A DNA stretch of 64,000 nucleotides from contig CM070512.1 of the NCBI GenBank assembly GCA_036346375.1, positions 35,820,466 to 35,884,465 on the forward strand. The letters are read 5' to 3'. Each line of letters starts with the position of its first letter. The first letter of the stretch is position 1. Source of the stretch: Guadua angustifolia (Eukaryota > Streptophyta > Magnoliopsida > Poales > Poaceae). The translations under genes were made by a program, and so were the position numbers. Below, in pieces: positions 1-11,498 of the stretch. The notes under the pieces were generated by a model. It made no database searches. It was not told the origin of the DNA and worked only from the letters and a program-made list of their open reading frames with translations.

Positions 1-74
1 CTGATCCAAATTGTCATTCTGCATCCTGTCCTCATCGGAAGCACAATCGATATGATCATCCGACATATCATTGA

Positions 75-365
75 CTTCGCCGACGATATTAACACTACTT
101 GTCGCTCCTCAGTATATTATGCTCTTCGCCATGACTAGTCCAACATGTATAGCCCTTTTGAAACCCTCCGAATCAAGTGTGCTTCGATCCATACCGAAGT
201 TTCAAACATCTTCAGATTTTTGCAATCAATGCACGGACATGACATGAATTGCACCCCTTATTAAACATATCCTCCTCTACAGCTCTTTTGAAAGTGGAGA
301 TGCCATTAAGGTACTCAACACTTGTACGGTTTTCAGCGTACATCCAGCTTCGATCCATCTACGCT
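75..365 (-). pseudogene. CACTA transposase N-terminal fragment (Transpos_assoc-like domain)
   Basis: Read from 365 leftward, the minus strand encodes DRSWMY followed by a frame containing VEYLNGISTFKRAVEEDMF. After one frame change it gives SCPCIDCKN and, further on, GYTCWTSHGEEHN. This order (DRSWMY, a Cys-rich CPC..C segment, then GYT.W..HGE) is the hallmark of the transposase-associated domain at the N-terminus of plant En/Spm TNP2-type transposases. At least two frame changes are needed to read through, so this copy is degenerate. The rest of the protein would lie to the left of the window. The family is clear from the motifs; loss of function is inferred from the frameshifts. Confidence 0.75.
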
Positions 366-663
366 ACACATGTAACACTTAGTGTTAAATATTAAGTGCA
401 CCAAGTGTAGTGCGTATGCACACATTCCTAAACTAATTATGCAATTACATACCTTAATTACATCACAAAGAAATAATTAACACAATTCAAATTAATCTTC
501 AATATAATAATGAAATTAGAACCCATTAGTAACTTTAGATCACCAAAAGACTTGAATTGATCTATAAGCTAGATCTAAACAATCTTTAAATTCTATCCTT
601 AACAAGCTAGCTAGCTACATCATGATCGAATATAATATTATGCAAATAGAACCATTACTAGCT

Positions 664-3600
664 TGTAACGACTCCCATTTTAGCACAGAATGCCAAAAAT
701 AGAAATCTAATGTGCTTGCAGTACTAGTCCCTGGATCAGTAGCTAGTACGCACATTTCAACAATTGGAATCACAACCGTACATTATATTAATTAAGCGGA
801 AACTAATAAACACATAAATCTTACAACTCAGAGTATATAGCAGCAAAAGAAGCAAAGCCTTGTAGTGTACCCATCCATCCCGCAGGCAACTGACCAGGTA
901 TAAATCCCTAGAAAAGATCGCTTTAAAGAAGATCCCGCAACCTGCCATGAACAACTTTCGAAGCTTCGCTAGCTTCACACCTAAAAACAACGAATAAGCA
1001 AGGGTGAGTACTTTCGTACTCCGCAAGACTTAAGGTGGTATTTGCAAATGCATAAATGCAAGTTAAGTCAAAGGAGGCTACTACAGTTAATTTGCATAAA
1101 GTGAATTTGAATTTGTAAATCAAGTTGTTTGCAAACGAAATATGTAAGAGCAAGATTGATTGATAACAAATAAGTAAAGCATAAATAACACTCACAGTCC
1201 TCCATGACGTGAGCAACGAATCATCAAATTCCTGAAATCCAACAATGTCAGCCCTTTGACATAAAGCAACAGTTGCAAAACAAATGGAACCAACCCTTTT
1301 GAAAATAATAAAACATCTAACATTGGAATGACTTCACCAAGTGCCCATGACCGCGAGCGCGGCTAATCAATTAGATTTATACTTTGCAGAGGTGTACAAC
1401 TTCACCCACAAGGAATGATCAACCTTTTGCTCGACGCACTTCCTTAGGTGCGCCGTCCAGGAGATCATACATAACCGTTACATTACTTAGACATGACTTC
1501 GATCCAGTCCGGGACGTTAACCCCCGCCATAGAACTAGAAACACATGCACAAGTCGTGGATCCACTTTCACACACCCAACACAACGTTTCTAAACATGGC
1601 AGGGCGTACACCGTTGCATTAGCAAGTAGAAACCCCATCAAGCAAACCTGACCGGAATGCCTGTGCTAGCTCCCGCCTTCCAAAGAGTAAAGCCATGTCT
1701 AAATAACTTAATAAGCTATGACCGTCCCATACCGGACCTCGTGGATGCACGAAATTCTTGGATCAATAGCATCCCATTGCTCGGTCCTTAATCCGACACG
1801 GGCGATACTCCACCCTACACTACGTGCAATTCCTTTCGCACATCCGGCTATTGCCAATAATCACCCGCGGCAATCCATAGTTTTATTTTGGGGTTTTAAT
1901 CAAAATATCCGCAACCAACAGTGCCATTTTCAATATTTTCAGGAAACAATTTTGATCTGATCATGCACATTGCTGATTCTAAAGCATGGGTAAGCATGAA
2001 TAATATGAATGCATATACCCATCATGACATTAAGTAATGCCTAACCTTAATCTATGGTTATCAAGATTCACATGTTCATAATCATCAAGGAGATTCACAA
2101 GACAACAGGTATAACTACCAAATCCATAAAATAGCAATTTACATAAAGTAAACGCATGCATAAAATGGTTTAGTAAAATAAAGAAAATTAAATACTGGGA
2201 TCAATATGATCAAAGGGGTGCTTGCCTTGCTTATTTGTCGTTTTACGATGAAGTCGAGGATTGCGGTTGACGATGGTCATGACGAAGTCAGAGGCATCGG
2301 TTTCTACACGTCGATCAACGGAAATACAGCAAAATACCAACTTCAATAAGGGCAAAAAGAAAATAGATAGCAAGAACAAATAAAACTCTTCACAAGAAAC
2401 AGGGATTGCTCTTTTATGAATTTATTAATTTTATTTTACGAATTCAAGATGCAAAGATTGGTTGGATTAATAAAACTAATTATTAGTTGCAAGTTTCATT
2501 GATTTTATTATTCATAATGAGTTCTGACAATCCTTATCACTTACGAGTTTTACTCTTTTAGGATTCAGAGTCAAAGCAAGATGAAATAAGAATATTTTCT
2601 TAGATTACTGCAGATTATATCCTAAAGATCATTTCTAGACTATTCTTTACTAAATTCAGATTTAGATGAGCTGCTTTGCGAGCTAATGACAAGGCTTAAA
2701 CGATCATATTAGACTATGAGCGAATAGCGCTTTACTTTTGATTGATTTCTTATATAATCAGATTTACACAGGTTAGATCTATTGATTCAGGCTACTGGCC
2801 TTAATTACATGATATTTAAGAAGGTTCTGGTGATACAAATAACTTAACTACAGGTTTCCTCATTTACAACTACAGTTCATTTATTCATATTACGGCTTTT
2901 AGACACGTGAACACTTAGGGTTATTAAGCTATCAAAATTAATATGTAAATCACGGTGAAATGAGATTATCTTTTTTTAATAGAGTAAACTATACTTTGGG
3001 AAGCACTACTGAGCTAATTTCATAAGTTTTACGATTTAGACGGGACATTATATTCATCGTTGAAACAACTTATATGGCATTATAAAGTTTACGCTATACG
3101 GAATCGGCAAGGATATGAAGCGCAAGGTTACATTTAAGGGTATTGAGTTAATAAGATTAATATGCAAACCTTGATGAAATAAGATTCTTTTTATAGAATT
3201 TGGTAGTATAAACTTTGTAGTGTGCTTCTAAACTAGTTTTACTGATTTTAGTATTTAGATGAGTTATTTTATCTATCGCTGAAATAGCCTAAATGATCAT
3301 ATTGGTAACATTAGATCGGCCAAGATTCAAACTTAATTTCCAACTACACTATACATGATTCTTGATTCATTTTTCAGGCATTAACAGAATACCATCCTAG
3401 AAATGTTTTAATACTATTTTTACATTATTTTGACCTAAACTGCGATAGATTAACTATTTACTTGCTATTGTTGTTTGCACTTTCTTGCATCAAATAATGC
3501 AAGATAAGTTTCACTTTAAATATTTTTACATAATTGGTTCTCTATTGATTCCAGGAACCTATTGAAGGTATTCTTACTATTTTATGAGCTATTATGCACT

Positions 3601-5913
3601 TACTCTTATAAATGGTCATTTTAGGGCTTACTAATGATTGCAAAGCAAATATATTAAACTTGGTTCCAAAATTAAATATTTTTGCATGATTAGGTTTATT
3701 ACAATCCCAGAAGCACATAATCATTTATTTTATGATCTTATAAGTTATATTCTTCATGTGTACAATAAGGTCTATAATAGTGTTTATCTCACCTTTAAAT
3801 TTAAATAATTGTTCTATGATTCAAAAATTGAATATTTTAGTATATTTGAATCCATCTTGATCTTAGCATCATATAAAATTTATCTTATTGTTTTATGACT
3901 TATTGACCACAGGTTTAATATGAAGAGCATAATGAGGTTATAATCAAAGTTTAATTCAAATAATTGCTTTGTAGTTCAAAATTTTAATATTTTTGTATAT
4001 CTAGAATCTTCCTAATTTTGCATAAATATATAAATTTATTTCACTGGTTTGTGACTAAAAATGCACAATTTATTAATAATTGAAGGTATTCCGGCCAGAA
4101 AATTGAATACAAAAAGGTGAATACACTTTACCAATAGAGAAAACACCTTCTGGACCTAGTCTTCTTCCACCTGAGGCTTCTGACTCTCCGGCCCCACTGC
4201 GTAGAGACAGAGAATAGGGGGTGGCTTCAGGGGCATGGCAGCGAAGCCTCTACGACGATGCTCCGGCGAAGGTGACCACACTGGGAGGAAGAGCACGGCC
4301 AGGCGCAACTAGTACTGGAGTCGATTCGGCCAAAGAGCTACCAGAGAGGTGCGCAGCCAAGCTTCGCATGTTGGCGGCTATGGCGGATGGTGGTGATGGC
4401 AAAGCAGTGATTGGGAACCTAAATAGGTTGAGGATTAAGCATCTAGGTGTTGAGGTGAATCCATTTTTGGGTTCCTCCGGTTGAGAGAGTATCCTAACTG
4501 AGCTCCCACCGGCGGCCGTTCAAGGGGGAAAAGGGCGCACGGCAGCCCCACAATTTCGCATGAGGGAGCTTGAATATTTTTGGGGGCTTTTGCTCAGTAA
4601 GGTTTAGTGATGCTCTAGCTCAAGGGGATTTGGAAATGGATTCTTATATATCGCGAATTGAATTCGGCTTTGAGCTCCAGGAGGGTTCGGCCATGGCGGA
4701 AATGGGAGGGAGCTTCATGCGTGCAGGCTGGGAGAGAAAGGGAAGAAGTGAGGAGATGAGAAAGAGGCTCACTGCAAACACTGGGGTGCAATTTATAGCC
4801 AAGGAACGCAATGGATAAGCCGGCCTTGGTTGCACTTGTCTCGGACGGGAGCTTCACCAGACGCAACAAAGAAAAGGGCGAGCGGTATGGCGCGAGACAG
4901 AGCGAGGACGAACGTGGCGATGATCGTGGCTGAGATGAGATGAGGCTGACGCTGAGGACACGACCATTCGAAGGGCGCGATGCATCGAACGGAGCTCGGT
5001 CAAGGTGCGCTGGACTCGGGAGTGTTCCGCTCGGTCGCAAGAACAGGAGGAAGAAGGAGCTGACAAGTGGGGCCTGGGTCCACCGGTCAGTGAGGTGAGG
5101 TTCCAAACAAAATGATCCCAGTTCGTATGCTTCTAGTCTCTGATTTTTATTGCTGTCAAATGGGAGTAGAAAATTATCAAACTTTTTGACCAAGGTATAT
5201 GAATAGATTTTGACACCTGGTAAAATTCTGAGGTTAAAATGAGTTACCAAAAAATTATTAATATTCCTACAACAGTGACTGCTCCTAAATTTTATTTCAG
5301 ATTTTGATTTTTCTTTTGAGACAATTTAAGTCTATTATTTTTTAAATTTTGTTTTTCAAAATTATTTGAGCTCATAATGTTTATGTAAAATTTTCAAGTC
5401 AAAATATGGTTCCATTATTTTATAAAAATTCTGACATTGCAATTTCCTATTTTTAGAGTTTCTATTTTTAAATTTGGAAAAGTACTAAACCACATTAATA
5501 ATTTATAATATTTTTACCAGGGATAGATATTGCATTCAGGTTTTCATGATAATTTTGGAAGCTTCATTTGTGACTCCAAAATATTTTATAAATTCTTACA
5601 ATGCATTGTTTTGATTTAAAAGTTGTCTTTTCATTTTATCTCTTTATTTCTTTATGCACAAAATTTCAATTTCTAGCTAAAATGATTAAATTGAATGACC
5701 AGGGTTCTCATGGTAATTTTCTAAATTTTTACTTTTTACATTTTTGCCTTTTTCTCTTTTTCATTCTTTATTTCCCTTTTGTTTGATTTTTCTTGCAACA
5801 CAAAAATCCAAGAGAATTCAAACAAAGCAAACAATTTTCAGGAAATACAGAAATATTCACAATCAAATTTAAATATCATACTTTTACTGTTCTAGAATTT
5901 TTCGGCTGTTCCA
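664..5913 (+). mobile_element. Very large solo LTR (Ty3/gypsy-like) inside the CACTA element
   Basis: The segment starts TGTAACGACTCC and ends TTTTCGGCTGTTCCA, a degenerate version of the TGTAACG...GGTGTTACA ends seen in Tekay/Del-type plant gypsy LTRs. It is bracketed by a perfect 5-bp duplication TAGCT (659-663 and 5914-5918). No gag or pol homology is recognisable inside. The interior holds an AT-rich stretch (about 2400-4080), a GC-richer block (4150-5090) and a TTTTTAAATTT-rich tail, which is a common layout for long LTRs. No second copy of the start or end motif is seen inside, so a solo LTR from LTR-LTR recombination is preferred over a complete short element. The ORFs within it look like chance frames. 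At 5250 bp it is unusually long for an LTR. Confidence 0.65.
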
Positions 5914-6299
5914 TAGCTAACCTTAGATCAAACAACCAACACATGGTTCTACAAGCTAGCAAAAAAAATCATCAAATTCCAAGCTAGATGTTGAATATAA
6001 TGCAATTAAAATACATTACTAACCAAATATCACAAACAACATATGGATCCAGCTACAATTAAGCTAGATCTAATCAAACAATCTTTAAATTAATTCTCTC
6101 CTAACCAACCTAGATATTGAATTGGATACATGCAATTAGAACTCATTACTAACCATAGATCACCAAAATCAAATGAATCTAATATCACCCTTCGAAATCA
6201 ATGGCCTTCTTTCACAAAATCGCCTCACTTCCACAGCCGCCAGTCTCAGGATAGAAACTGAAACCCTATAAACGAAGTGGCTGAATCGTGGCTCTGTTT

Positions 6300-6644
6300 A
6301 TAGGTGAGATATCACAGACGATTTTAAATTACAGCCATCTGTGATGTAAGAAATATCACAGACGGTTTCTAAATATAACAGTCTATAAAGATATTACAGA
6401 CGGTTGTGTTATATAACCGTCAGGATTTCACGCACGGTTTTACTTAGAAACCGCTATAATGAGTATCAGAACCATCATGCACGGTTATATTTAGAAACCG
6501 CTCGTGATATTTATTACATCACGACGGCTGTCATATAAAACCGTCTGTGATATATACACTGACGGTTTGAGTACATAACCGTCTGTGATGTTAGATATCA
6601 CCGTCTGTGATCGTGCGTCTGATATAAGCCTCGCTGTAGTAGTG
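6300..6644 (-). repeat. CACTA subterminal repeat array and terminal inverted repeat
   Basis: Between 6300 and 6620 the words ATCACAGACGG(TTT) and its complement (A)ACCGTCTGTGAT recur about eight times with small changes (near 6311, 6353, 6391, 6430, 6477, 6540, 6583 and 6600). The array ends in the TIR CTGTAGTAGTG at 6634-6644. In this family such repeats are binding sites for the element's accessory protein and also form palindromic structure. Confidence 0.75.
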
Positions 6645-7819
6645 ACTATAGTGTCATCACGAGTCAAAGAGGGCACTGATAGGAAGACAGATGCTGTGGC
6701 ATCGACAAAACCTGACTGGCGATGGTGGCAAAAAAAGGAGGGCAGCGATAGCGAGTAACACAACAAAGGGCAACAGCGATAGAAAATAAAGGTCAGCAAT
6801 AACGATTAACAAGTAACGTAGTAAAGGATTAAAAGTTCATAATACTTCTGAGAAATATACGGCTAGATCTAATTTCTACTACCACTCTTTACTATATATG
6901 TTATCCACTGTAAAATTGCTAAAAAAAAAAGAGACCGTGGCTCCAGGCAGAGGCATCGCCGTCGCTGTTCGGTAAAACTCGTGTACCATGCTTCCGATTC
7001 AATCTTGATGTGGATACCATGAGCTTGTGAAGCATGCATGCATATGGTTGTCGCACATATGAGCTAGCTGCAGCTTTTTTTTTCTTTTGTTTTTGCTTGA
7101 GTCGTCAGCGTCTCCATCCATCGGCGGAAGTCCTCGCCCTGATGGGAGGAGACGAAGTTAACGTCATTCTGGTAGGTGCGACCAAATTCCAGGCAACATG
7201 TGAAGGACACAAGATCAGAAAAAAAAAACTAAAAATTAAAAGCAGAAACCTACCTCCGTGGAGTAGCTGGCAATACATATTACATAACATTGCGAATTTG
7301 TTGTTCTTTTCGAGGTGCTAGACCCTTTTTACGACCTAGTTAGCAATATCGTTTTATCTCCCACTTTTAGAAGAGCTCGACTTAATGAGGTCCCTTGATT
7401 TGAAGGCAGAAATTAACATCATCTTATCTCGTTTATATGGAAAAAAACAATAATAATTTCGGTACGCATGATGGAAACTCCAGGCAATATATATGTTGGT
7501 TGCCATCAGCTAGCTTGTTTGGATCTAGCAAGTGCTGATAATGAGGTAGAAGTATGCTAGGGACACATGAATGGCAAGCGCACCATATGTTTCATCATTA
7601 GTCTGTTGTCAGTGATCACAGTTTGTGCAACCATGACAAGACCTCACAAATAAGGTTGAAAAACCTCCGATCACCCTATCAAAGTAGATGATTTGTCGCA
7701 AGGAACTCATCCCGAGTTCATGTACATATATTCGCTCAATGTGACTATTAACAACTGTGAGTAGTACGAGAAAATACAGAGTAAGGAAAGAATCTTGATA
7801 ATTTGGAAATGAACAAGGA
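6645..7819. other. Unassigned intergenic sequence
   Basis: No domain could be recognised here on either strand. A plus-strand frame of about 95 codons (7034-7321) and its antisense have no motif I can name. The block contains several homopolymer A or T runs. It separates the CACTA terminus from the copia fragment. Confidence 0.4.
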
Positions 7820-8194
7820 AAGAATCATGGTGATGCGTGTGAGGACAAGAAACCCGATGACTAATCCCTAACTTAGAGAAGAATTTGTGTAATTTTTGGT
7901 ATTCCCCTCCCAATCAGATTGGACAGTAAGAATTTTTCAACCAAGAAGTCTTTCAACATGATTACGAAAGTTCATAAAAACTTGTTCCACATCTGACTTC
8001 CATATCAAAAGATAGATCCAAGTATACCTACTGTAGTCATCAAGGAAACTTACATAATACTTATATTCTCCTACAGAAGTTATAGCTAGACCCCAAACAT
8101 CTGAATGGATGAGCTCTAAAGGAGCACTAGAAACATGCAAAGAGGAACTATAAGGCAGTTGATGTATTTTTGCTTGTTGGCAAGCATCACACAC
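7820..8194 (-). pseudogene. Ty1/copia integrase fragment
   Basis: Read from 8194 leftward, the frame begins CDACQQAKIHQLPY (end of the gag-pre-integrase/zinc region) and runs through LELIHSDVWG and YYVSFLDDYSRYTWIYLL, the start of the copia integrase catalytic core with its first aspartates. After a frame change near 7930 it resumes with GGEYQKLHKFF and GISHRVSCPHTHHH. The usual core would go on with a QNG.AERKHRH segment, which is lost here. Only the N-terminal half of integrase remains, with no protease, RT or LTR in view, so this is an isolated relic. The element family is clear; the lineage within copia is not. Confidence 0.8.
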
Positions 8195-8964
8195 ATCCCA
8201 AAGCCAAGCTCAATCGGGCAAAAAAGAAAACTCATGGCTTCACGGCATCCAACCCCTCATTGCACATTCTCCCCCACAGATGTTGCCAACCTCCTATAAG
8301 ACTGTAGTGTCAATAATGCCCGCTTCTTTTCCTTCCAGAAATGGTAAAAATCAGAAGTCAAAATATCTCAGAAATAATTCACCTTTTACTAATTTACCAT
8401 AAAACATCTTCGGTCTAGTATAATGATGTTACAGTCTGTAATGCAGCCACCAGACTCCGAAAAACAAAACTGAAAGTTAACATGCTACAACTTTGAACTA
8501 TCACTCTAATGTTGTATGCTTGTAATTTATGGAGGTCAACTTTGAACTATCTACAACATTAAAGCCAATCCATATAAAGTAATTAAGCCTACTTAGGTCA
8601 ACTTCCACAACCAGATTTTTAATTCCACGTATACTGCCACTATTTTTCCACCAAATTTTCAAATAGAATAAGCAGGATTGGAACTTAATTACTTAACAAC
8701 ATTTAGAATCTTCTTCCAGTTATTGAGTAGAACAATTGACAAAAAATGATCATATTTCAAATAAAAACAGTCTATTCCAATTCACCTTTGTAGCTCACCT
8801 CTCCCTACCACCATTCAGATAGTCGAATAGACGAACCTGCAAACACGGTCGGGTATCAAATACAATTCCACCAAAAAAATATACTCAGAGTTTCTTTTTG
8901 GATTAAAGTATAAACAGCATCTGATATTAATATTGATTTGGAAATCCAAAGAAAGAAATAGATG
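8195..8964. other. Unassigned AT-rich sequence between copia relic and PPR relic
   Basis: No coding domain, TIR or LTR could be recognised on either strand. Part of 8200-8340 may still belong to the copia relic on the minus strand, but no motif supports this. Confidence 0.35.
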
Positions 8965-9355
8965 GTTCATGCCATGATAGTGCAATCAAGTCTTCCCAAC
9001 AATCTACTGGTTGGTAATTCTCTCCTCACAATGTATGGTAAATGCAATTCCATGCAAGATGCTGAGAGAATATTTCAGTCGATGCCGACTCATGATGTTG
9101 TTAGAACTCACAATATGGCAGAGTTTGTTGTCTTCTGGTAGAACTCACAAAAATCTGAATATTGGGAGGAAAGCTGCCAAGAAACTTTTTGAATTGGATC
9201 CAATTGATGACTCGGCTTATGTCCTTTTGTCGAACTTATATGCTATAAATGCAAGATGGGTGTATGTTGACAAATTAATAAGTCACATGAAGACCATCAA
9301 TCTAAACAAAAGACCTGCTTGCAGTTGGCTTAAGCTAAAGAATGGGGTAAGTAGT
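8965..9355 (+). pseudogene. Pentatricopeptide repeat protein C-terminal fragment (PLS class, E-type end)
   Basis: From 8965 the frame reads VHAMIVQSSLPNNLL and then GNSLLTMYGKCNSMQDAER, the L/S-type PPR signature of plant PLS proteins. After a frame change and an internal deletion near 9105 it continues SLLSSGRTHKN, AAKKLFELDP, YVLLSNLYA and PACSWLKLKNGV. That is the E motif found after the last PPR of organelle RNA-editing factors. The original protein would be several hundred residues and organelle-targeted. Only one repeat and the E region survive, joined by a deletion and a frameshift, so it cannot be functional. It may be a captured gene piece or a retained fragment; flanking ends do not decide. 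Confidence 0.75.
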
Positions 9356-10175
9356 TAGTATCACCAAAGAACTACAGTCTCTCATGTTGTGTAAAATAGA
9401 AAGAACCTCTGACTGATTGTTGTTGATACTGGCAACTTCGAAGTCCTTTTTCAGCCACCCCACGCGCGCGGGGGGCGGGGGCCACAGAGGGGCATTGCTT
9501 CATCACAAGATCCAAAGCCTAAAATAAATGAAACAATATGTTTGGATGTTACACCAAAATCCAGCTGATTTCGGACAAGTTCCAGCCAAGTTTCATTTCA
9601 GTGTGGGTGTTTGTTTCACACACACAAAAAAGAAAAAAAAACACCTCAAGGTGGTAGGAACCAGCTATCATCGCCAGATGCTCTCCAATAGACCAGATCT
9701 AAAATGGAATTTTTTAAACCTTGTTCGTAATCACATATGTTGCAATGCTTGGACATGACTTAAGGAGCAAATAAGAAGAGTGAGAGAAAATACAATTGAA
9801 CATATCTGAAATACTGAGGTGAGGGGTAACAACCTGAATCTGGCGAAGCGCAGAACACTCAATGCAGGTCTCAATCTCGCGGAACGTCTGCATGATAGGC
9901 ACCATCACCTGCTCAAGGGTTCGGGATGATAACCTCCTACGAGCAGCCGCAGCTTGGACGGGCGCTGGTTCGATCGCCTCGGTGAAGTCTCACGCAACGT
10001 AGCTCGCGTTCTTCAAAGCTCTTGCTTTATCACGTCCGCATGCCGATCCTCTCCTCTCGTGATCCGCAACACAAACTACCACTCATCAATCAAAACTCAT
10101 CTACATGGACACGTCTCCAAATTTGTTTGCGCCATGGATTACGCAACATGTAGCTTCGATAACATGGCATGGCGA
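9356..10175. other. Spacer between PPR and bHLH relics
   Basis: Contains a short GC palindrome-like block (CCCACGCGCGCGGGGGGCGGG, 9460-9480), an A-run with a CACACA repeat near 9620, and a minus-strand frame (9810-9908) of gene-like composition with REIETCIECSALRQIQ. I cannot assign that frame to a family. Confidence 0.3.
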
Positions 10176-11085
10176 AGAGTGATTGGATACCTCGGAGCAG
10201 AGGCGGCATGCCGGTCGTTGAAATACCGATGACGCATCGCTGGATGTCGAGGCTCAAAGATCTCGGCGTGCTTTCACCGTCGACAAAGAGAAGCTGGGCT
10301 TCAGCGGCGCAGAGATCTCCACCGGTGTCACCGCCGCCCTTCCTCTCCACGTTGAATCGCACACCGCCGACATAAACGCTCAATCTCACGCCCCGATCAA
10401 TGTAGATACTTGATAGAGCGCGTCGCTCCTAAGTTATCGCTAGTATTGGCTTTTTTACCTTGGGGGTGTTCTGGCGAGCATCTCGCTGGGGTTGAGCTCC
10501 GAACACGCCGAGCACGCCCGCGCCTCCTCGCCTCTCGATGTCATGCATCGGTCGATCTCCTCCGCAATGCCTAATCTCGCCAAAGAGCTCCTTCATGTAG
10601 TCGATCGTGTCCCCAAGAATCGATGTCCTGCCCATCTAGTTACGACAACCAAGAACGCATTGAGACGCTCATCTCCGCTTAATAAAACCTCCTCATTGTG
10701 CTAAGATTATTGTTTCTTGCAAGTATAATCTAGTGAAAAAGAAGAATTTTTTATATCTCTTGTGCTTCGACATTGTATTACCTTGCCGATCTTGGGCACG
10801 ACGGAGCGGAGCATGGAGAGGCGGTCGTTAAGGCGCTTGCGGCGGCGCGCCGCCATCGTTTCTTGGATGGCATGCCCTCCACCTCTTCTTCTTCGACGCC
10901 GGCGCCGGCACGGCGACGGAGTTTAACTCCGCCGCCGCTTCCACCAGCCGGCTCCACCTTGCGTGCTCCAAGGTTGCCTCCACCAGGCGCTTTGGGCTCA
11001 ATGACATCAAGAAACCCCATCTCGCTGTCGTAGTCGCCGCGCGCCGCATTGGGGCGAACGCGACGTTGTCGAGACTTCACGGAGG
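10176..11085 (-). pseudogene. bHLH transcription factor pseudogene (bHLH93/61-like group)
   Basis: On the minus strand an acidic N-terminal segment (GFLDVIEPKAPGG, near 11010) leads, after a frame change, into RRRKRLNDRLSMLRSVVPKIGK (10795-10865). This is the basic region and helix 1 of the ICE1/bHLH93-like group. An apparent intron follows, then GRTSILGDTIDYMKELFGEI (10575-10635), the second helix; the usual M-D-R-T has become M-G-R-T. Further left LGVFGAQPQ and RQNTPKV, then FNVERKGGG and LSLDIQRCVIGIS (10240-10370), match the C-terminal ACT-like region of the same proteins. Several frameshifts break the reading frame. The intact protein would be a nuclear DNA-binding regulator. It lies just inside a minus-strand Helitron terminus at 11496, so capture by that element is plausible but inferred. 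Confidence 0.75.
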
Positions 11086-11261
11086 GTCGAACCAGCGCCG
11101 TTGGCTCTGCGGCCGTCAGAGGAGGTTATCATGCGACGTGGGGCATCGGGAGGGAGCAGGCGGGAGGCATCGGGAGGAGCGGAGCGAGGATGCACCGGGA
11201 GCTCGCGAGGGAGCGGGCGGGAGGCATCGGACACGCCGCCGAGGAGATTGGGCCGGGAGTG

Positions 11262-11395
11262 GGGCGGCGCGAGGAGAAGGCGAGGAGGCGCCGCGCCATT
11301 GGGGCCGGGAGGGGAGCGCGCGAGCGTGATTGGGGGGGCGCGAGGAGAAGGCGAGGAGGCGCTGCGTGATTGGGGCGAGGAGAAGCTGCGTTAAA
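11262..11395. repeat. GC-rich minisatellite-like repeat
   Basis: The unit GGCGCGAGGAGAAGGCGAGG followed by AGGCGC.GCG..ATTGGGG is present about twice, with a third partial copy, at a period near 65 bp. It sits within a GC-rich block (11090-11400). The overlapping open frames on both strands result from the composition and are not taken as genes. Confidence 0.6.
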
Positions 11396-11479
11396 CGAAA
11401 GCTCTACGTCGTGTGGAGTGAGGGGGTTGGGGACTGGCAAGTCGGGCCCACGGAAGAACGGACCGACCACCAACTGCTG

Positions 11480-11496
11480 CTTTATAATAGTAGAGA
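11480..11496 (-). mobile_element. Helitron 5' terminus (TC end), minus-strand element extending to the left
   Basis: The minus strand from 11496 reads TCTCTACTATTATAAAG, preceded by A. This is the TC start and A^T target of Helitrons and resembles 5' ends common in grass non-autonomous Helitrons. Directly to the right, the plus strand continues in frame with helicase codons of another Helitron (from 11499), so the junction is sharp. The bHLH pseudogene lies inside this element on the same strand. Its 3' hairpin and CTRR end was not identified with confidence to the left. Confidence 0.6.
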
Positions 11497-11498
11497 TA

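Larger units (their letters stand above)
1..6644 (-). mobile_element. CACTA (En/Spm-type) transposon, terminal part, continuing beyond the left edge
   Basis: The right end reads CTGTAGTAGTG and stops at 6644; its complement CACTACTACAG is a classic CACTA terminal inverted repeat. Short repeats of the type ACAGACGGTT and AACCGTCTGTGAT in both orientations crowd the last 340 bases, as expected for subterminal repeats that bind the element's own proteins. The N-terminal part of a TNP2/TNPD-type transposase lies at the left edge on the minus strand, so the right end is the 5' end of the transposase gene. The candidate 3-bp target duplication is ACT (6645-6647); its partner lies outside the window. 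Most of the 6.6 kb is a later solo LTR (664-5913). Sequence on both sides of that insertion is related AT-rich DNA with GATCTAA/CTTTAAATT-type words, probably intron or 5' untranslated sequence of the element. Confidence 0.8.

Noticed and set aside
4615..5250. A 211-codon minus-strand frame inside the solo LTR
   Set aside because: No recognisable domain, overlaps other frames on the opposite strand, and lies in the GC-rich block common in long LTRs.
7034..7321. Plus-strand 95-codon frame and its antisense
   Set aside because: No motif on either strand; interrupted by T- and A-runs.
9440..9482. Plus-strand TCAG followed by a CCCC...GGGG block, considered as the 3' end of the Helitron that starts at 11496
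   Set aside because: The spacing to the stem is only three bases, the stem is weak and low-complexity, and the flanking base does not fit an A^T target.
9714..9908. Minus-strand frame with REIETCIECSALRQIQ
   Set aside because: It looks gene-like but I could not assign it to a family, and it is too short to stand alone as a gene.
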